From: Erythrobacter sp. | Lineage (GTDB): Bacteria; Pseudomonadota; Alphaproteobacteria; Sphingomonadales; Sphingomonadaceae | DNA length: 64,000 bases | Assembly: GCA_027311945.1 (NCBI GenBank) | Contig: DAICXZ010000030.1 | Coordinates: 186,001 to 250,000, forward strand | Direction: 5' to 3' | In this document: in pieces, positions 11,155 to 19,520 of the stretch | Numbering within the stretch: the stretch's first letter is position 1 | Layout of the letters: each line of letters begins with the position of its first letter | The notes under the pieces: model-generated | Databases searched by the model: none | Told to the model about the DNA's origin: nothing | The model's input: the letters and a program-made list of their open reading frames with translations, nothing else | Made by a program: the position numbers and the translations under genes

Positions 11155-12555
11155 ATGAAATACGTCTCCACCCGCGGCAATGCGCCGTCGCTCGATTTCG
11201 AGGGCGTGACCCTCGCTGGCCTCGCATCCGATGGCGGACTTTACGTGCCCGAGGCATGGCCGCGCTTTAGCGAGGCCGAGATCGCTGCCATGGCGGGCCT
11301 CACCTACGTCGAATTGGCGGTGAAGGTCATGCTGCCCTTCGTCACGCCCAGCCTCACCGAGGACGAGCTGCGCGACCTGTGCACCCGCGCCTATGGCCGG
11401 TTCGCGCATCAGGCGGTTACCCCGCTCGTCCAGTTCGACCAGCAGCAGTGGCTGCTCGAACTGTTCCACGGCCCGACGCTCGCCTTCAAGGATGTGGCGC
11501 TGCAGCTGCTCGGCCGTCTGTTCGAGCACTTTCTTGCCAAGCGCGAGGATCATCTGACCATCGTCGGCGCGACGAGTGGTGACACCGGCTCTGCCGCTAT
11601 CGACGCGGTGGCCGGGCGCGAGCGGGTCGATATCTTCATGCTTCACCCCGATGGCCGTGTGAGCGACGTGCAGCGCCGCCAGATGACCACGGTGCGCGCG
11701 CCCAATGTGCACAACATTGCCATCGACGGCAGCTTCGACGACGCGCAGGCGATGGTGAAACGCATGTTCGTGGATCGCCACATGACCGGGCGTTTCCGCA
11801 TCAGTGCGGTGAACTCGATCAACTGGGCGCGGCTGATGGCGCAGGTGGTCTACTATTTCGCCGCCGCGCTCCAGCTTGGCGCGCCGCAGCGCAAGGTCGC
11901 CTTCTCGGTGCCGACGGGCAACTTCGGCGATGTCTTCGCGGGCTATGTCGCGGCGCAGATGGGCCTGCCGATCGAGCGGCTGATCGTCGCCACCAACGTG
12001 AACGACATCCTGCACCGCGCGCTTTCCAGCGGCGACTATTCCGCGGGCACCGTTACGCCCACCGCCGCGCCGAGCATGGACATTCAGGTCTCGTCGAACT
12101 TCGAGCGGTTGCTGTTCGATGTTGGCGGGCGCGATGGCAAGGCGCTGGCCGAGCAGATGGCTGGCTTCGAAAGCACCAAGGCCATGCAGCTCACCAATGC
12201 CCAGCGCGAAGGCGCCGCCGCGCTGTTCACCAGCGCCCGCGCCGATGCCGACGACATGGGGCAGGCGATGGCCTGGGCCCATGAGAAGTGCGGCCAGATC
12301 ATCGATCCGCACACCGCGATCGGCCTTCATGCAGCGCGCACGGCTGGTATCGACCCGGCGGTCCCCGTGGTTACGCTGGCAACGGCACACCCGGCCAAGT
12401 TCCGCGATGCGGTGGAGCGGGCGACGGGCACACGGCCGTCCTTGCCGGGCCGCATGGGCGACCTGTTCGAGCGGGCCGAGCAATACGACCGCCTGCCGGG
12501 TGACTACGATGCCGTGCGCGACTTCATCGAGGCGCGCGCGACGCCGTCGGCCTGA
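11155..12555 (+). CDS. thrC: threonine synthase
   Basis: MKYVSTRGNAPSLDFEGV...ELFHGPTLAFKDVALQLLG...GATSGDTGSAAI. Confidence 0.97.
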   Translation: MKYVSTRGNAPSLDFEGVTLAGLASDGGLYVPEAWPRFSEAEIAAMAGLTYVELAVKVMLPFVTPSLTEDELRDLCTRAYGRFAHQAVTPLVQFDQQQWLLELFHGPTLAFKDVALQLLGRLFEHFLAKREDHLTIVGATSGDTGSAAIDAVAGRERVDIFMLHPDGRVSDVQRRQMTTVRAPNVHNIAIDGSFDDAQAMVKRMFVDRHMTGRFRISAVNSINWARLMAQVVYYFAAALQLGAPQRKVAFSVPTGNFGDVFAGYVAAQMGLPIERLIVATNVNDILHRALSSGDYSAGTVTPTAAPSMDIQVSSNFERLLFDVGGRDGKALAEQMAGFESTKAMQLTNAQREGAAALFTSARADADDMGQAMAWAHEKCGQIIDPHTAIGLHAARTAGIDPAVPVVTLATAHPAKFRDAVERATGTRPSLPGRMGDLFERAEQYDRLPGDYDAVRDFIEARATPSA

Positions 12556-13442
12556 TGGCTGAGCTTGCCACAACGCCGCTGGTGATGGCGGGCGAGGGCT
12601 GGGCCGACTACGGCCTTGTCGACTCGGGCCATGGGCGCAAGCTCGAACGCTATGGCGACTATCGCTTTATCCGCCCCGAGCCGCAGGCCATGTGGGCGCC
12701 TCGCCTCGCCGAGTGGGACGCGCACGGCGAATTCGTCCCCGGATCGGACGAGGACGGCGGCGGGCGCTGGCAATTCTCCAAGCCAGTGCCTGAAGAGGGC
12801 TGGCCGCTCGGTTGGGAGGAGGTACGCTTCACTGCCCAGTGCACGCCGTTTCGGCACCTTGGCTTCTTCCCCGACATGGCCCCGGTATGGAGCTGGATGC
12901 GCGGAATGCTCGAGGGCAAGGCCGATGCCAGCGCGCTTAACCTGTTCGGTTATACCGGCGTGGGCAGCCTCGCACTGAGCGAATGCGGCCCGGTTACCCA
13001 TGTCGATGCGAGCAAGAAGTCGGTTGCCCAGGCGCGCGAGAACGCGGCGCTGTCAGGCATGGAAGACCGCCAGGTGCGCTGGCTGATCGACGATTGCGCC
13101 AAGTTCGTCGCGCGCGAGGTGCGCCGCGAAAACCGCTATGACGGGATCATCCTCGACCCGCCAAAGTTCGGTCGCGGGCCCAAGAACGAGACCTGGCGTC
13201 TGGAAGAGGGGCTACCCGGCCTGATCGGCGATTGCCGTCAGTTGCTCGATGCCGACAGCCGGTTCCTGTTCCTCACCGTCTATGCCGTGCGGATGAGTTC
13301 GCTTGCGCTGGCGGGTCTGCTGGCGGAGGCCTGTGCCAGCCTGCCGGGGCGGATCGAATATGGCGAACTGGCGGTGCGCGAGGATGGGCCCGAAGGCCGC
13401 CTGCTGCCCACCGCCATCTTTGCCCGCTGGGCGAACGACTAG
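12555..13442 (+). CDS. class I SAM-dependent methyltransferase (RlmI-like)
   Basis: NLFGYTGVGSLALSECG...DGIILDPPKFGRG. Confidence 0.85.
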   Translation: MAELATTPLVMAGEGWADYGLVDSGHGRKLERYGDYRFIRPEPQAMWAPRLAEWDAHGEFVPGSDEDGGGRWQFSKPVPEEGWPLGWEEVRFTAQCTPFRHLGFFPDMAPVWSWMRGMLEGKADASALNLFGYTGVGSLALSECGPVTHVDASKKSVAQARENAALSGMEDRQVRWLIDDCAKFVAREVRRENRYDGIILDPPKFGRGPKNETWRLEEGLPGLIGDCRQLLDADSRFLFLTVYAVRMSSLALAGLLAEACASLPGRIEYGELAVREDGPEGRLLPTAIFARWAND

Positions 13443-14266
13443 GCCGCCGAGAGGTCCTTCAGGAAGTCGCGGATGCGCTTGGCGTTGTAGCCGAGATCGC
13501 TCACACCCACGCGGCTGACCGAACGCATGTCCACCCGGGTCGAGCCGTCCATCACCGGGGTCACGCGCACCACCACATCGTCGCGGAAACGCAGGTAACC
13601 GGCATAGGCGGTCGCCTCGAGCTGCTCCTCGATCGGCTGCTTCTCCGCGACCGTCCATCCGCGCTGCTCCATCAGCACCCGCGCGGCGGCGAGCACTTCG
13701 GACGGGCTGCGGTTGATCAGGATCGGCTCGACATCGGAATAGGCGTCCGTGTGAAAGGCGCGCCATTCCTCCTCGCTGAAGGGGCCGGTGCTGACCGGCT
13801 CCACATCGAGCGCAATGAACTGCGGCATGTTGTTGAGATCGGTGGTCACGTCGTGAATCGGCGGGGCCTTGCTCGCGGGCATTACCACCTGGGTATACAT
13901 CACCAGCACCAGCCCGGCGCTCAGCACGAGCGCGAGGCCCGCCTTCCAGCGCCTGCCGCCACCCTTGACCACGAAGCCGATAATCAGCGCCAGCAGCGCA
14001 GCGATGGCCAGCACGCCTGCGGGCCACATCATCGTCATGAAAGCGCGGAAGCCGGAAAGCTTGTCGATAAGGTCGTAACGCGCGAGGGTGAGGCCGCCGA
14101 GCGCGATGAGGATGGCGAGCAGCGAGCCGCCCAGCGCAAAGGCGCCAAGCCCGCGCGCGATCTTTGCCCCCATCGAGGGGGCCTCGGTCTTCGTCTCGGT
14201 TTCATATGCGGTTGTTTCGTTCATCGCTGTGCTCCCCTCGCTTGGCCTGGCTACGAAAAAGCTCAT
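13439..14266 (-). CDS. DUF1499-like membrane protein
   Basis: N-terminal TM segments then C-terminal AYAGYLRFRDDVVVRVTPVMDGSTRVDMRSVSRVGVSDLGYNAKRIRDFL. Confidence 0.8.
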   Translation of the reverse strand: MSFFVARPSEGSTAMNETTAYETETKTEAPSMGAKIARGLGAFALGGSLLAILIALGGLTLARYDLIDKLSGFRAFMTMMWPAGVLAIAALLALIIGFVVKGGGRRWKAGLALVLSAGLVLVMYTQVVMPASKAPPIHDVTTDLNNMPQFIALDVEPVSTGPFSEEEWRAFHTDAYSDVEPILINRSPSEVLAAARVLMEQRGWTVAEKQPIEEQLEATAYAGYLRFRDDVVVRVTPVMDGSTRVDMRSVSRVGVSDLGYNAKRIRDFLKDLSAA

Positions 14267-14341
14267 ATTCGCGGCCTTGCGTCAACGATACAAACACCGG
14301 GGTGCTTGCCAAGGTTCCACGGCGGTGCCATGCGGCGCGCC

Positions 14342-14713
14342 ATGGCAGACAGCCTTACTCTCGAACTGGCCGACTTCGAACACGATGTCCACACGGGCAT
14401 CTACTCGGAGGAGACAGGCCGCCCGCAGCCGCTGCGCTTCACGGTGCAGGTGCGTTTCCGGTGTCCGGCCGAACGTTTCGTCCCTGAAACGCCGCTGAGC
14501 GCGAGCAAGAACTACATGGATCTGAAGTTCGCCTGCTCCGAAGCGCTGGGCGACACGCATTACCAGCTGATCGAGGCCGTGGCCGATCACGTGTGCGAAA
14601 CGCTGTTCCTGCAGGACGAGCGCGTAGAGGCGGTGACGGTCAAGATCGTGAAGCTGGCTCTGTCCGAGGCGGACGAGAAGATCGGCATCACGCTCCACCG
14701 CGACCGGCGATGA
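14342..14713 (+). CDS. folB: dihydroneopterin aldolase family protein
   Basis: MADSLTLELADFEHDVHTGIYSEE...KNYMDLKFACSEALGDTHYQLIEAVADHVCETLF. Confidence 0.85.
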   Translation: MADSLTLELADFEHDVHTGIYSEETGRPQPLRFTVQVRFRCPAERFVPETPLSASKNYMDLKFACSEALGDTHYQLIEAVADHVCETLFLQDERVEAVTVKIVKLALSEADEKIGITLHRDRR

Positions 14714-15051
14714 CCTCAGCGCCAAGCGGACCGGCAATTGTTGACGCGCGCGATCTGCCTGCAAGCGCGCTCGATGCAGCGGCGCAGTTTCACGCTAGCC
14801 TGGTCCCGTTGGTGCGCGAACAGGCGAGGGAGCATCCGCTGGTGGTGATCGACTTTGCCATTGCCGACCACACCCACGCAAGCTGGCGCCAAGCGGTTGT
14901 GGGGCAATTGGCGCGTGAGTTTGCGCCAGTGCGGGTGAATGCCATCGCCAGCGCTGCCGAGGCACAGGAGGCGAGGGCGCAGGCGCTCGACTATCTTACC
15001 CGCGCGCCGGGTGTGACGGGGCAAGTCCTCAGCTTGGATGGCAATCGCTGA
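14710..15051 (+). CDS. Truncated Rossmann-fold/SDR-like protein (113 aa)
   Basis: ATGA overlap with folB; VVGQLAREFAPVRVNAIAS...LTRAPGVTGQVLSLDGN resembles an SDR C-terminus; no YxxxK or GxxxGxG. Confidence 0.65.
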   Translation: MTSAPSGPAIVDARDLPASALDAAAQFHASLVPLVREQAREHPLVVIDFAIADHTHASWRQAVVGQLAREFAPVRVNAIASAAEAQEARAQALDYLTRAPGVTGQVLSLDGNR

Positions 15052-15073
15052 GAAAATGGCTAAGTAGGGCACA

Positions 15074-16075
15074 ATGTCCTGTAGTCAGCCTCTGGTCGAC
15101 GCGTTCCAGCGCCGCATATCCTACCTTCGCCTGTCGGTGACGGACCGGTGCGACCTGCGTTGCACCTATTGTATGCCCGAGGCGATGCAGTTTCTGCCCA
15201 AGAAGGACGTGCTGAGCCTTGAAGAGCTGCACAAGCTCTCGCTCGGCATGATCGAACGTGGGATCACCAAGATCCGCCTCACCGGCGGTGAACCGCTGGT
15301 GCGCCGCGACGTGATCGAGCTGATTCGCGCGCTCGGCCGCAAGATAGGGAACGGGCTGGACGAGCTGACCCTCACCACCAACGGTACCCGGCTCGAAGAA
15401 TTTGCCGAAGATCTGTTCACCGCCGGTATTCGCCGCATCAACGTCAGCCTCGACACGATGGACAGCGCGCTGTTCGAGCAGCTTTCGCGGCGTGACCGGC
15501 TGGTGAAGGTCCTGCGCGGGATCGCGGCGGCGCAGGCGGCCGGGCTCAAGGTCAAGCTCAACACCGTGGCGCTGAAAGACCTCAACGAGGAGGAAATCCC
15601 ATTCCTCGTCGAATGGGCGCACGCGCGCGGAGCCGACATGACGCTGATCGAGATCATGCCGCTGGGCGAGATCGAGGGCGAGCGCTCCGATCACTACCTG
15701 CCGCTGCCCGCCGTGCGCGACCGGCTCGAACAGCGCTGGACGCTGACCGACATTGCCGATTCGACTGGCGGCCCGGCCCGCTACGTGCGGGTGGAGGAGA
15801 CCGGCGGCAGGCTCGGTTTCATCACCCCGCTGACGAACAATTTCTGCGCTTCGTGCAACCGCATCCGCATCACCGCCACCGGCCAGCTCTATGCCTGTCT
15901 CGGCGGGGCAGAGATGGTCGACCTGCGCGCGGCGCTGCGTTCCGAGACACCCGATGCGCGGCTGGCCGAGGCGCTTGACGAGGCCATGCGTATCAAGCCC
16001 GAGAAGCACCACTTCCGCATTGAGCAGGGCAGTGGCCCCGCGCAGCCGCGGCATATGTCGGTGACGGGCGGCTAA
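15074..16075 (+). CDS. moaA: GTP 3',8-cyclase MoaA
   Basis: CDLRCTYCMPE radical-SAM motif; LTGGEPLVRRD; CASCNRIRITATGQLYACLGG. Confidence 0.98.
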   Translation: MSCSQPLVDAFQRRISYLRLSVTDRCDLRCTYCMPEAMQFLPKKDVLSLEELHKLSLGMIERGITKIRLTGGEPLVRRDVIELIRALGRKIGNGLDELTLTTNGTRLEEFAEDLFTAGIRRINVSLDTMDSALFEQLSRRDRLVKVLRGIAAAQAAGLKVKLNTVALKDLNEEEIPFLVEWAHARGADMTLIEIMPLGEIEGERSDHYLPLPAVRDRLEQRWTLTDIADSTGGPARYVRVEETGGRLGFITPLTNNFCASCNRIRITATGQLYACLGGAEMVDLRAALRSETPDARLAEALDEAMRIKPEKHHFRIEQGSGPAQPRHMSVTGG

Positions 16076-16317
16076 TGGCGGTAAAGCTCGTTTTTCTCGG
16101 CAAGCTGGCCGACCTTGCGGGCGGGCCCGAGCGCGATGTCGCTGGTCCGCTCGACTGGGACGGGCTGCTCGCCGCATTGCCGCCGCAGGTGGCCGCGCAG
16201 GTGCAGGGCCAAAAGGTCAAGCTCGCGCTCGACGGCGCGCTGGTGGCCGACAAGGCCGCGCTTGCCGCGCCCGATGGCAGCGAGATCGCGCTGCTCCCGC
16301 CCGTCTCGGGTGGCTGA
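16075..16317 (+). CDS. moaD: molybdopterin synthase small subunit
   Basis: 80 aa, ends in PPVSGG di-glycine; between moaA and moaE. Confidence 0.92.
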   Translation: MAVKLVFLGKLADLAGGPERDVAGPLDWDGLLAALPPQVAAQVQGQKVKLALDGALVADKAALAAPDGSEIALLPPVSGG

Positions 16318-16768
16318 CGTGGCGATCCACGTTCATCTCGTCGATCAGCCGTTCAACCCCGGTGCCTTACTCGGGCCGTTCACCAATGCCCATCCGGGCT
16401 ACGGCGGCCTCGCGAGCTTCATCGGGGCTGTGCGCGGTGATGACGACGTGCGGGCGCTCGAACTGCTACATTACGAGAAAATGACCCGCCCCGGCATGGA
16501 AGCGCTCGCCGAAGAGGCCGCGCATCGCTTCGAGCTGCTCGGGCTGCTGGTGATGCACCGCCACGGCGTGATGGAGCCGGGCGAGCCGATCGTGATGGTC
16601 GCGGCCTGTGCGCAGCATCGGCGCGGGGCCATTGCCGCGGTCGACTACTGCATGGACCACCTCAAGTCCGACAGCTGGTTCTGGAAGCGCGAGTTGCGCG
16701 CCGACGGCTGGCACTGGATCGAGCCGCGCGACCAGGATCACTCGGATCTTGCCCGCTGGAGCAAATGA
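16310..16768 (+). CDS. moaE: molybdopterin synthase catalytic subunit
   Basis: GTG start overlapping moaD stop; GGLASFIGAVRGDD...HYEKMTRPGMEALAEEA...HRRGAIAAVDYCMDHLKSDSWFWKRE. Confidence 0.95.
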   Translation: MADVAIHVHLVDQPFNPGALLGPFTNAHPGYGGLASFIGAVRGDDDVRALELLHYEKMTRPGMEALAEEAAHRFELLGLLVMHRHGVMEPGEPIVMVAACAQHRRGAIAAVDYCMDHLKSDSWFWKRELRADGWHWIEPRDQDHSDLARWSK

Positions 16769-16847
16769 TCGCGTCGATTTGACCGCGATCAAGGATGGTC
16801 CCCGGCGATAAAGCCAAACCGGTTCCTGCAACGAGGGAGCCGATCAG

Positions 16848-17030
16848 ATGGCGACAGCAGACGGATCAATGGCAGGACTGGCCACCACTGCAACCGCTGA
16901 GCCGGTCGGCACCCATACTGTCATGTTCGGCCGCGCAAGCGGTCGGGTTTCACGAGTTCAGGACTACTATCTCCCGGTCCTGATCATTCTCTGGGCGCTG
17001 GGTTCGGCGGCGATAGCTGCTCTGGCTTAG
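16848..17030 (+). CDS. Small membrane protein of unknown function (60 aa)
   Basis: MATADGSMAGLATTATAEPVGTHTVMFGRASGRVSRVQDYYLPVLIILWALGSAAIAALA; upstream AGGGAG; strong terminator downstream. Confidence 0.6.
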   Translation: MATADGSMAGLATTATAEPVGTHTVMFGRASGRVSRVQDYYLPVLIILWALGSAAIAALA

Positions 17031-17077
17031 GGGCATTGCCATCAGCAGCTGCCAATATGGGCACAGTATTCAGAGTT

Positions 17078-17111
17078 GCGCGGGGCCACGAGGGCGGCCC
17101 CGCGCATTTTT
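17078..17111 (+). terminator. Intrinsic terminator
   Basis: GCGCGGGGCC (17078-17087) / GGCCCCGCGC (17096-17105), perfect 10-bp stem followed by ATTTTT. Confidence 0.8.
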
Positions 17112-17124
17112 CTTTGCCTGTAAG

Positions 17125-17634
17125 CTAGGAAGCCAGCTGGGCCGATAGTTCGGACAGGACTGCGTCCTGCGCTGCCACCATGCCGGCGGCCTCGCTGCGT
17201 GCGTCGCCAATCGTCTCGATCGATTCGCCCGACGTGCTGGCGGCGATGAACAGCCGGTCGAGATCGGCCAGTGCCACCATCGCCCGGCTGCGCTGCGTAC
17301 TTAGGCCCGCCAGCGCCACTTCGGCCAGAGCCCATGCATCGCTGCCCGCGCTGGCCCCGCGTGCCGCAGCTACCTGCGAGCGAACGGCACTTTCACCGGC
17401 AAGAAAGGCATTGTGGGCGGTGCGGACGGATTCGACCAGCTCTTGTGCCTGCGACAATACCGGTTCAGCCGGGCTTGGGGGCGGGGCGGGAATCGTCTGC
17501 GGCGGGCTCATCACCATGCCGGCCCGCTCGATCTCGCGCTGGGCGAGAGAGGGGTATTCGCCCGTCGGCGTGGCGCAGGCCCCAAGGGCAAGCGGCGCGG
17601 CCCCGACGAAAAGCATGGCGATTCTGGTTATCAT
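17125..17634 (-). CDS. Hypothetical lipoprotein
   Basis: Signal plus lipobox MITRIAMLFVGAAPLALGACATP; remainder unrecognised, helical-looking. Confidence 0.7.
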   Translation of the reverse strand: MITRIAMLFVGAAPLALGACATPTGEYPSLAQREIERAGMVMSPPQTIPAPPPSPAEPVLSQAQELVESVRTAHNAFLAGESAVRSQVAAARGASAGSDAWALAEVALAGLSTQRSRAMVALADLDRLFIAASTSGESIETIGDARSEAAGMVAAQDAVLSELSAQLAS

Positions 17635-17708
17635 GGGACCATCGCACTAGCCTGAGCCGAGACGCCTTTCCAGTCCGGCAATTTTTGCCCCTCGCAGCGT
17701 TCTCAGCA

Positions 17709-17775
17709 TTGACTCGATCCAGGCCATCGCCTAACGGCAGCGCTCTTGCGGTGCCCAAGAGGCGCCCTTTTTTGT
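17709..17775 (+). promoter_or_regulatory. rplU upstream promoter and leader hairpin
   Basis: TTGACT-17 bp-TAACGG (17709-17737); then GCGCTCTTG (17740-17748) / CAAGAGGCGC (17756-17765) hairpin and CCTTTTTTG. Confidence 0.5.
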
Positions 17776-17848
17776 TGTTTGCGCGGAGATGGGCCATGCA
17801 GGTCCGGCTCTGGCAAGAGCGACACCAGATGAAACGGATTATAGCACC

Positions 17849-18286
17849 ATGTTCGCAGTAGTGCGCACGGGCGGCAAGCAGTATCGCGTCGCCGAAGGAG
17901 ACAAGATCGCGGTTGAGAAGCTGGCGGGTGAAGCCGGCGACACGATCGTGCTGGACGATATTCTGCTCGCCGGTGAGGGCGAGAGCCTGGCCGATACGGC
18001 GAAGGTCACGGTTTCGGCCGAGATCATCGCTCAGGCCAAGAGTGAGAAGGTGATCGTTTTCAAGAAGCGTCGCCGTCACAACTATCGTCGCAAGAACGGC
18101 CATCGCCAGCAGATGACCCTGTTGCGCATTCTCGGCGTGGGCGACAGCAAGCCGGCTGCCAAGAAGGCTGCTGCCAAGGCCGATGCTCCGGTGAAGGATA
18201 CGTCGGAAGAGAAGGCTGCGCCGAAGGCTCGCAAGGCCGCGCCCGCGAAGGACGCCGCGCCTGCCGCCAAGGCCGATAAGGAATAA
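17849..18286 (+). CDS. rplU: 50S ribosomal protein L21
   Basis: [25 protein letters not shown]...[23 protein letters not shown]; Ala/Lys-rich C-terminal extension. Confidence 0.97.
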   Translation: MFAVVRTGGKQYRVAEGDKIAVEKLAGEAGDTIVLDDILLAGEGESLADTAKVTVSAEIIAQAKSEKVIVFKKRRRHNYRRKNGHRQQMTLLRILGVGDSKPAAKKAAAKADAPVKDTSEEKAAPKARKAAPAKDAAPAAKADKE

Positions 18287-18324
18287 GCCCGGCACGCCCG
18301 GCTCAGGATTACGGAGAAGACACA

Positions 18325-18594
18325 ATGGCACATAAGAAAGCTGGCGGCTCGTCGCGCAACGGTCGCGATTCGGAAAGCAAGCGTCTTGGCGTCAAGAAGT
18401 TCGGTGGGCAGCAGGTGCTCGGCGGCAACATTCTCGTGCGTCAGCGCGGCACCCGTTTCTATCCGGGTACCAATGTTGGCCTCGGCAAGGACCACACCCT
18501 GTTTGCCACCGCTGAAGGCGTCGTGCGCTTTCACGACGGCAAGCTCGGCCGCAAGTACGTATCGGTCGACGTCATGGCAGAAGCTGCCGAATAA
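18325..18594 (+). CDS. rpmA: 50S ribosomal protein L27
   Basis: [31 protein letters not shown]. Confidence 0.98.
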   Translation: MAHKKAGGSSRNGRDSESKRLGVKKFGGQQVLGGNILVRQRGTRFYPGTNVGLGKDHTLFATAEGVVRFHDGKLGRKYVSVDVMAEAAE

Positions 18595-18661
18595 CGGATG
18601 GCGATAGCGGGCCATCCACCGGGATGGCCCCAGTCGGGCGGCGAATAGCCCGGCACTGGAA

Positions 18662-18690
18662 GGAGATGGGGCCGCCCCGTCTCCTTTTTT
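18662..18690 (+). terminator. Intrinsic terminator after rplU-rpmA
   Basis: GGAGATGGGG / CCCCGTCTCC (one G-U), 3-nt loop, TTTTTT. Confidence 0.85.
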
Positions 18691-18757
18691 GCGTTTCTCC
18701 TTCCGCCCGCCACCCCATCGAAGGCTTGGGTTTGCGGGCTGGCTGAGGGGAAATGCG

Positions 18758-19291
18758 ATGTTCATACGAAGCGAGCGGCTGATGCTGCGGCCGATTTTTC
18801 CCGAAGACTGGCGCGAGGTTTTCGCCGGCATCGCCGATGAAAGCGTCGTGCGGATGCTCGCGCGCGCGCCATGGCCCTATACCGCCGACGATGCCCGCAG
18901 TTTCTGCAACGAGCCACGCGGGGCTGATGAAATGCTGTTCGCCATCACTGTGCCGGGAGCGGATGGGGCGCCGCTGATCGGCACGATCGGCCTTACCTCC
19001 GCAAGCCATGAAACCGCTCATGAATTGGGATACTGGATAGCACCTAGCCGTCAGCGGCAGGGCTATGGCAGTGAGGCGGTGGGTGCGGTGCTGGCCACGG
19101 CACGAGCGCTTGGTGTGCGCGAAGCCCGGGCCGGTCACTTCGTGGACAATCCCGCCTCGGGTAAAGTGTTGCGAAGGTGGGGATTTGTGCGTGAGGAACC
19201 GCTCGAAGAAACGGTCAGCGCGGGGCGCGGCGGACAGCGCGTGCCCATGCATCGTTATCGCTTGGCAATAGCAGCGGTTCTTCCACTTTAG
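18758..19291 (+). CDS. GNAT family N-acetyltransferase
   Basis: MFIRSERLMLRPIFPEDWREV...ELGYWIAPSRQRQGYGSEAV (RimJ/RimL-type). Confidence 0.9.
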   Translation: MFIRSERLMLRPIFPEDWREVFAGIADESVVRMLARAPWPYTADDARSFCNEPRGADEMLFAITVPGADGAPLIGTIGLTSASHETAHELGYWIAPSRQRQGYGSEAVGAVLATARALGVREARAGHFVDNPASGKVLRRWGFVREEPLEETVSAGRGGQRVPMHRYRLAIAAVLPL

Positions 19292-19380
19292 AGTTGATAT
19301 AAGCTTACAGAATTGTCAGCATAAACGGATATTTACTTTCCACTTTGAATACATGTTTCAATCGGATACTGTGATCTTCT

Positions 19381-19520
19381 AATACCCCGAAGGGTCGCAC
19401 TTTTGGCGTGGCGAGCCGCGCTATTATCGTGGGTTCGCACTAATAGCCTGAGGGGGCGCACTATTAGCCTGAAGGGCGGTCGTATCCCCGGATGGTCGCA
19501 TAACGGGCTAGGGTATTGTG
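19381..19520. repeat. Degenerate ~21-bp iterated array upstream of TetR-like regulator
   Basis: Six to seven 18-21-bp units, e.g. CACTAATAGCCTGAGGGGGCG / CACTATTAGCCTGAAGGGCGG (17/21) and ACCCCGAAGGGTCGCA / TCCCCGGATGGTCGCA (13/16). Confidence 0.55.
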
